A stretch of DNA of 18,085 nucleotides, from positions 1 through 18,085 of the forward strand of contig CAYQZH010000050.1 in assembly GCA_964421865.1 (NCBI GenBank), given 5' to 3'. The DNA is from SBAX01 sp964421865 (GTDB lineage Bacteria > Planctomycetota > Phycisphaerae > UBA1845). The position numbers were made by a program, and so were the translations under genes. Shown one piece after another: positions 14,525 to 18,085 of the stretch. The notes below the pieces were generated by a model, which saw only the letters and a list, made by a program, of their open reading frames with translations, searched no databases and had not been told where the DNA came from. Within the stretch, counting starts at the first letter, position 1. Every line of letters starts with the position of its first letter.

Positions 14525-15268
14525 TTATCGTGGAGCACGCGGCCGCGCGGCGCCGGTTCGGTGAATCTCCTTGCGAAGAGTGAAAAGCTCCTTAAACGCC
14601 CGGAGGATAACGCGGAGGTTGGCGCCGGTTTGCGCACCCGCGGTTCGCGGGAAGTGGTGAACGCCGACCTGGCCGATGGTGTACCCGAGCCGCTTGGCCC
14701 GGGCGAGGATTTCCGCGTCGATCAAGGCGCCCTTCGATTTCATCTCGATCTCCTGAAAGAGCCGACGCGGGTAGATCTTGAACGCGCAGTCGATGTCGCG
14801 AAGCCACAGTCGGAAGACGACGTTCACCAAGGAGGTCCAGCAGAACGCATTGATCTTGCGGATGAGCGAATCGCGCCGGTCCAGGCGATAGCCGCTCACG
14901 ATGTCATACTGATCGAGCAGGGGGAGCAGCTTGTCGATCTCCTCGAAGTCGAACTGCCCGTCGCCGTCGGTGTAGAAGACCCATTCCTTGGTTGCCTCGC
15001 GGAACCCGCGTTGCAACGCTCCGCCGTAGCCTTGGTTGGGGGTGTTGTGGACGGCGCGGACCTCGGAATGTTCGGCGGCCAGGCGGTCGGCGATTTCACG
15101 GGTTCGATCTCGGCTGCCGTCGTTGACGATGATGACCTCGAAGTCGTCGCAGAGCCGGCGGCAAGCGCGCAGTGCGGCCGACGTGGTCCTCTCCACATTG
15201 GCCTCCTCGTTGTAGCAGGGGAAGAAGACGCTCAGGGACCGGAGACGGTGGCGCGAACGATCGTCCAA
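14525..15268 (-). CDS. Family 2 glycosyltransferase, polyprenyl-phosphate mannosyltransferase-like
   Basis: Inverting GT-A glycosyltransferase of 247 residues, similar in layout to dolichol/polyprenyl-phosphate mannosyl- or glucosyltransferases. These enzymes load a sugar from a nucleotide donor onto a lipid phosphate at the inner face of the membrane. Motifs are FPCYNEEANV (16-25), IIVNDGSRDRT (46-56), PNQGYGGALQRGF (77-89) and the metal-binding DGDGQFD (101-107), then RDIDCAFKIYPRRL and a basic HHFPRTAGAQTGA loop. There is no C-terminal membrane segment, so it would be soluble or peripheral, unlike the larger fused forms. The start is TTG at 15268, supported by AGGAG with a 7-base spacer; no nearby ATG fits. 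The acceptor and sugar cannot be told. Confidence 0.9.
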   Translation of the reverse strand: MDDRSRHRLRSLSVFFPCYNEEANVERTTSAALRACRRLCDDFEVIIVNDGSRDRTREIADRLAAEHSEVRAVHNTPNQGYGGALQRGFREATKEWVFYTDGDGQFDFEEIDKLLPLLDQYDIVSGYRLDRRDSLIRKINAFCWTSLVNVVFRLWLRDIDCAFKIYPRRLFQEIEMKSKGALIDAEILARAKRLGYTIGQVGVHHFPRTAGAQTGANLRVILRAFKELFTLRKEIHRTGAARPRAPR

Positions 15269-15350
15269 CGCGAGGCTCCTGTGACTCGGCGTTCCTTCAG
15301 GTCGGCGCTCGTCGAACGGAGGTTCAAAGGCGCGTCGCGAATCCTATAGG

Positions 15351-15381
15351 GGGTGGGGTGTTTCGCAAAGGCTACCCACCC
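15351..15381 (-). terminator. Hairpin after the GGDEF gene, possible terminator
   Basis: GGGTGGG (15351-15357) pairs with CCCACCC (15375-15381) around a 17-base loop. The hairpin lies 48 bases beyond the stop of the minus-strand GGDEF gene. There is no T-run, so confidence is low. Confidence 0.25.
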
Positions 15382-15428
15382 TTGCCGACGCGTGCGAAGC
15401 AGGTTGATACGGGTCGCCTGCGGAACGC

Positions 15429-16787
15429 TCATCCCGCGGCGTGCGCGGGACTGGTGGGGACGAGCGGCGCGTGCGACGACGGCGTGATCGAAACGGTGTT
15501 CTTTCCGCCGCGTTTGGCCGCGTACAGGGAAGCGTCCGCTTGGTTGACGAGGGCGTGACCGTTCTCGCACGCGGCGGTGTGGGACGAGGCGACGCCGGCA
15601 CTCATCGACACGGCGTCCTCTCGGCCTAAGCGGCCCGTGAATTGGCCGAAGAGCTTGACGAGTCGTTCCGCGATCGCCGCCGCTTGCTCGACGCCGGCGT
15701 CGGGAAGTAGAAGCAGGAACTCGTCGCCGCCGTAGCGTACGGCCACGTCGGCGGGGCGGATCGATCCCCGGAGCAGGGCTCCGATGAAGCGCAACAATGC
15801 GTCGCCGACCTGATGGCCGTGGGTGTCGTTGTAGGCTTTGAAATTGTCCACGTCCATCATGACCGCGGCCAGTTCGGCGTTCCGCGCCATCTGTCGATGG
15901 TAGAGCGGTTCGAGGTGTTCCTCGAGGTAGGCGCGGTTGCGTAAACCGGTCAGTGGGTCGGTGGCGGCTTGGTCCTTGGCTTGCCGAAGTTGCCGCCCGA
16001 AGCCGATCTCCCGGCGACGCATCTGCACTTCGACCGCGTGCTCCCGCCGACGCGTGCGTGCATCGCTATCCGCAAGGGTTTGGATCAGCTCTTCGAACCC
16101 GCGGGCGATCTGCGCGGTTTCCCGCCAGCGACCGGCGTCCAACACGGCCACGTACTCGGCTGCCGCTTCGACGTCCACCGCCGCACCGGCCATGTGACGC
16201 AACGGACCGGCGACCTGCCGATCAAACCACCCGCACAACCAGCGGGTGCTCGCCAACCCTATCCCCGCAACCAGCAATGCGACCGCTGCCGTCACACTTA
16301 GCCACGCGCCGGTGTACGACTCGGTCTGAAGAAGGATGAGCACTTTCGTGGCGAAGGGGGATGGACTTCCGTTCAGCGGGACGACGACGCCCGTTACGGC
16401 CACCCGTTCGCCCGTGGTGGGTGAGAGGGTCGTGACCGGCGACGCCGCCTGTGCGAGGGCTAAGAGGACGGCGTTGCGGTGCGCGGGACGGTCGGGGTAG
16501 ACGGTGTGGAGGTTGTCGAAGGGGTCGAGCGTGGCGACGGCGATCAACCGATCACTCCGAGCCTGTAACCGGGCCACCGAGTCGGACAGATCGCCGTCGC
16601 GCCCGGGGACCAAGGCAGCCGCGACGAGGTTGGCCTGCTCGGTGATCGCCCTTCGCCATTGAAGGCGAAGGACTTGTCCGCCCGCCAGACCGAAGAGCAC
16701 CACCGCGAACGCGGCAAGCGAAAGCATCGACCGCCGCGCGGTGCGTGTGAAGGCCGGGCTGACCGGTGGAAGTCTTCCGTTTTCCAC
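15429..16787 (-). CDS. Membrane-bound diguanylate cyclase (GGDEF domain)
   Basis: Makes the second messenger c-di-GMP from two GTP. The 452-residue protein has TM1 (about 21-40), an extracytoplasmic sensor segment of about 120 residues, TM2 (about 161-182), a HAMP-like linker and helical stalk, and a cytoplasmic GGDEF domain (276-435). Visible motifs are TDPLTGLRNRAYLE (276-289), MMDVDNFKAYNDTHGH (310-325) and the active-site GGDEF (353-357). The allosteric inhibitory I-site RPAD (344-347) lies five residues upstream, so both activity and product inhibition are expected. The frame stays open upstream to 17483, but the family-like sequence begins at the GTG at 16787 (VENGRLPPVS); no good Shine-Dalgarno is seen, and the ATG at residue 21 is an alternative. 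The ligand of the sensor part is unknown. Confidence 0.9.
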   Translation of the reverse strand: MENGRLPPVSPAFTRTARRSMLSLAAFAVVLFGLAGGQVLRLQWRRAITEQANLVAAALVPGRDGDLSDSVARLQARSDRLIAVATLDPFDNLHTVYPDRPAHRNAVLLALAQAASPVTTLSPTTGERVAVTGVVVPLNGSPSPFATKVLILLQTESYTGAWLSVTAAVALLVAGIGLASTRWLCGWFDRQVAGPLRHMAGAAVDVEAAAEYVAVLDAGRWRETAQIARGFEELIQTLADSDARTRRREHAVEVQMRRREIGFGRQLRQAKDQAATDPLTGLRNRAYLEEHLEPLYHRQMARNAELAAVMMDVDNFKAYNDTHGHQVGDALLRFIGALLRGSIRPADVAVRYGGDEFLLLLPDAGVEQAAAIAERLVKLFGQFTGRLGREDAVSMSAGVASSHTAACENGHALVNQADASLYAAKRGGKNTVSITPSSHAPLVPTSPAHAAG

Positions 16788-17104
16788 GTGATTCGGTTCT
16801 TCTTTCGGGAGCGACGAAGGTAGCCAGGATGCGCTGCAAAGACGCCCTCGCCCCGGCGCAAAAGCCGATTCCCGGCGTCCCTCAAGTCTACGATAAGTGG
16901 AAACCCGATGTGACGCGGTTATCGGGCGCGTCCGGCGATCGAACCACATCCGTATGCTGTCCGGGCCGAACGGCGAACAAGTCGCCGCCGGCCCGGAACA
17001 TACCCCGCTCAACAAGCCTATGTCGTTCGTTGCTCCTTCCCATGCAGGAAAATAAAAATGGAAAGATGGGGAGTTGTCGCCGGCCACGCCGAGATCGCAC
17101 CCGG
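16788..17104. other. Gene-free stretch upstream of the GGDEF gene
   Basis: This 317-base gap separates two minus-strand genes. The computed frame continues through it, but the sequence has no recognisable protein character. It contains the long stem-loop at 16952-17003 and an A/T-rich patch near 17048-17064 that could hold a minus-strand promoter for the GGDEF gene; no convincing hexamer pair was identified. Confidence 0.55.
16952..17003 (-). other. Long interrupted stem-loop in the leader of the GGDEF gene
   Basis: Three nested perfect stems share one axis: GTATG (16952-16956) with CATAC (16999-17003), TCCGGGCC (16960-16967) with GGCCCGGA (16990-16997), and GGCGA (16972-16976) with TCGCC (16982-16986) around ACAAG. 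Small internal loops separate them. It lies about 100 bases beyond the methyltransferase stop and about 165 bases before the GGDEF start. It could be a terminator without a T-run, a structured leader, or a protein-binding palindrome. It does not match a c-di-GMP riboswitch that I know. Confidence 0.55.
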
Positions 17105-17809
17105 TTACAGTCGACGGAGGAGGAAGAGGCGTCCGGCCACGGGCTTCCGGGGGTCGAGCGAGGCGGCGGCCTGGATGCACTCCGCGTCGAAGCCGCTCGC
17201 CTCGGCCCGAGAGGCGAAATCGTCTGCGATGCCCCGGTTCGGATCGGCGATGATCGCCAGGCCGTCCTGTTCGAGAAGGGCCTCGATGCAGTTCAAGATC
17301 GGCGTATGGTCGCAGCGTTGGTAGAGAACATCGGCGGCCAAAACGCGGGCGAAGCGCGGTCCGCTCGGCGGATTGTGCCAGTCGAGCAACTGATACCCCT
17401 CCACGTCCACGGTGTTGGCGGCCGCGTTGAACTCCGCAAACTGCAACGGCACGGGGTCGCAGTCGGTCGTGAGGACGCGCCAACCGCGGCGCGCGCCCGC
17501 GATCGACACCAGGCCGACTCCGCAGCCCAGTTCGATGGCGCGGCGGCCTCGACCCGGTTCACCACGGTAAAGGTACTCGGCCAGTATGAGCGCCGCCGGC
17601 CAAAGCTCGAAACCGTAGGGCAGCCGATCCGTCTTCTCGCACTCACGGACGACCTCTGCGTCATCCAAGAGCGCCGCCGCGTCCTTGAGGGCTGCAATCT
17701 CGAACGTGGCATCAGCGATGCGAATGCGATGCTGTTCGACCGGTAGGCCGCGATATCGGACGGCGCCGTTCACCCACTCGAATAACGAGGCACGCTGCAT
17801 CAGCCCCAT
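17105..17809 (-). CDS. Class I SAM-dependent methyltransferase, METTL21/Methyltransf_16-like
   Basis: Cytoplasmic methyltransferase of 234 residues. An N-terminal strand region leads to LPYGFELWPAALILAEYL (63-80), the lead-in typical of lysine-methyltransferase-like families (PF10294). SAM motif I is AIELGCGVGLVSIAG (91-105), the acidic residue after strand 2 is in TTDCDPVPL, and LLDWHNPP (141-148) with VLAADVLYQ (157-164) forms the later motifs. A protein-lysine or small-molecule substrate is possible; sequence alone does not decide. The start may be the ATG at 17809 or the fourth codon ATG at 17800; neither has a clear Shine-Dalgarno. It begins 79 bases after the Cys-rich gene on the same strand. 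Confidence 0.85.
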   Translation of the reverse strand: MGLMQRASLFEWVNGAVRYRGLPVEQHRIRIADATFEIAALKDAAALLDDAEVVRECEKTDRLPYGFELWPAALILAEYLYRGEPGRGRRAIELGCGVGLVSIAGARRGWRVLTTDCDPVPLQFAEFNAAANTVDVEGYQLLDWHNPPSGPRFARVLAADVLYQRCDHTPILNCIEALLEQDGLAIIADPNRGIADDFASRAEASGFDAECIQAAASLDPRKPVAGRLFLLRRL

Positions 17810-17838
17810 GTTTTACTGCGGGTTTCGTTTTCGTGCAC

Positions 17839-17878
17839 GGCGTGTTGTTTTCTGGCGCCAGGAGGTCCGTGACACGCC
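17839..17878 (-). terminator. Inverted repeat between the Cys-rich gene and the methyltransferase
   Basis: GGCGTGT (17839-17845) pairs with ACACGCC (17872-17878), with a smaller palindrome TGGCGCCA (17853-17860) inside the loop. It lies 11 bases past the stop of the Cys-rich gene and upstream of the methyltransferase start. The position suits a terminator, but there is no T-run and the loop is large. Confidence 0.25.
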
Positions 17879-17888
17879 GGTAGGCGGT

Positions 17889-18085
17889 TCACGGGTCCGG
17901 CGGCTCCAATTGCGGACCGAGGGGCGACGGGCACGAATTGCAGGTGAGGCCCACACCAAACAAACCCTGACACGAGCACTGCGTGGCGATGTTGCATCCG
18001 CCCTCCTCCTTGCAGCAGGCGCCGTACTCCCGCGTCGCGAACCCCTCGCATGGTGCGGGCACGCCGTTGCCATTGCAGTCCTCGC
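17889..18085 (-). CDS. Cys-rich, probably secreted protein, C-terminal part (cut by window edge)
   Basis: Only the last 64 residues are present, in the frame whose first complete codon ends the window at 18083; the start lies beyond 18085. The visible tail opens E-D-C-N-G-N-G-V-P and carries nine cysteines (positions 3, 12, 23, 24, 30, 36, 38, 48 and 51 of the tail), with pairs such as ACCKEEGGC and QCSCQG. It ends in a proline-rich stretch (LEPPDP). D-C-N-x-N-G segments are common in secreted planctomycete proteins, where they resemble dockerin or EF-hand-like loops. Multiple disulfides and export are inferred. No enzymatic domain is visible in this fragment. Confidence 0.75.
   Translation of the reverse strand, partial: EDCNGNGVPAPCEGFATREYGACCKEEGGCNIATQCSCQGLFGVGLTCNSCPSPLGPQLEPPDP

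Noticed and set aside
16788..17483. N-terminal extension of the GGDEF protein to 17483
   Set aside because: It would overlap the methyltransferase gene on the same strand in another frame and has no protein-like character; the GTG at 16787 leads directly into TM1.

Overview
The window is high-GC bacterial DNA of a kind that fits a planctomycete or a relative. The reasons are the many GC-rich dispersed palindromes between genes, a secreted Cys-rich protein tail containing D-C-N-G-N-G at the right edge, a lipoprotein subtilase with Ig-like domains, and a mix of strong and absent Shine-Dalgarno sites with GTG and TTG starts. The taxonomic call is inference. No rRNA, tRNA or CRISPR array was seen.

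Left part (1-5358): a divergent isoleucyl-tRNA synthetase (240-3518) follows a plausible promoter and a hairpin-bearing leader. Next comes a membrane-anchored HtrA/Deg-type protease with one PDZ domain (3682-4854), then a small CoA-binding protein of the YccU type on the minus strand (4972-5358). The spaces between them hold copies of two short repeat families. One family also has a copy inserted in frame in the synthetase gene.

Middle part (5495-11598): a two-gene plus-strand unit encodes the three-Cys-motif partner TcmP and the three-Cys protein DUF5131 (phage Gp37/Gp68 family), 9 bases apart. A PhnP-like metallo-beta-lactamase-fold hydrolase follows. It converges, with only 6 bases between stops, on a minus-strand subtilisin-like lipoprotein. 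An aldehyde dehydrogenase with a good promoter and ribosome binding site reads to the right.

Right part (11599-18085): a 514-base gene-free stretch carries a perfect 16-bp parS-type centromere site, so the locus may lie in the partition and origin region of the replicon. Beyond it is a minus-strand pair: a zinc-ribbon protein of unknown family and a membrane-anchored coiled-coil DUF4041 protein with a T5orf172/Mug113 GIY-YIG-like domain. The pair is translationally coupled and bracketed by a perfect 26-bp inverted repeat plus related 23-bp repeats, so it looks like a discrete accessory cassette. Still on the minus strand follow a GT2 glycosyltransferase, a two-TM diguanylate cyclase with an intact GGDEF and I-site, a METTL21-like methyltransferase, and the C-terminal 64 residues of a Cys-rich protein cut by the window edge.

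The strongest candidates for something little described are the DUF4041/zinc-ribbon cassette and the TcmP-DUF5131 pair. The parS site and the repeat carried inside ileS are the clearest non-gene signals.
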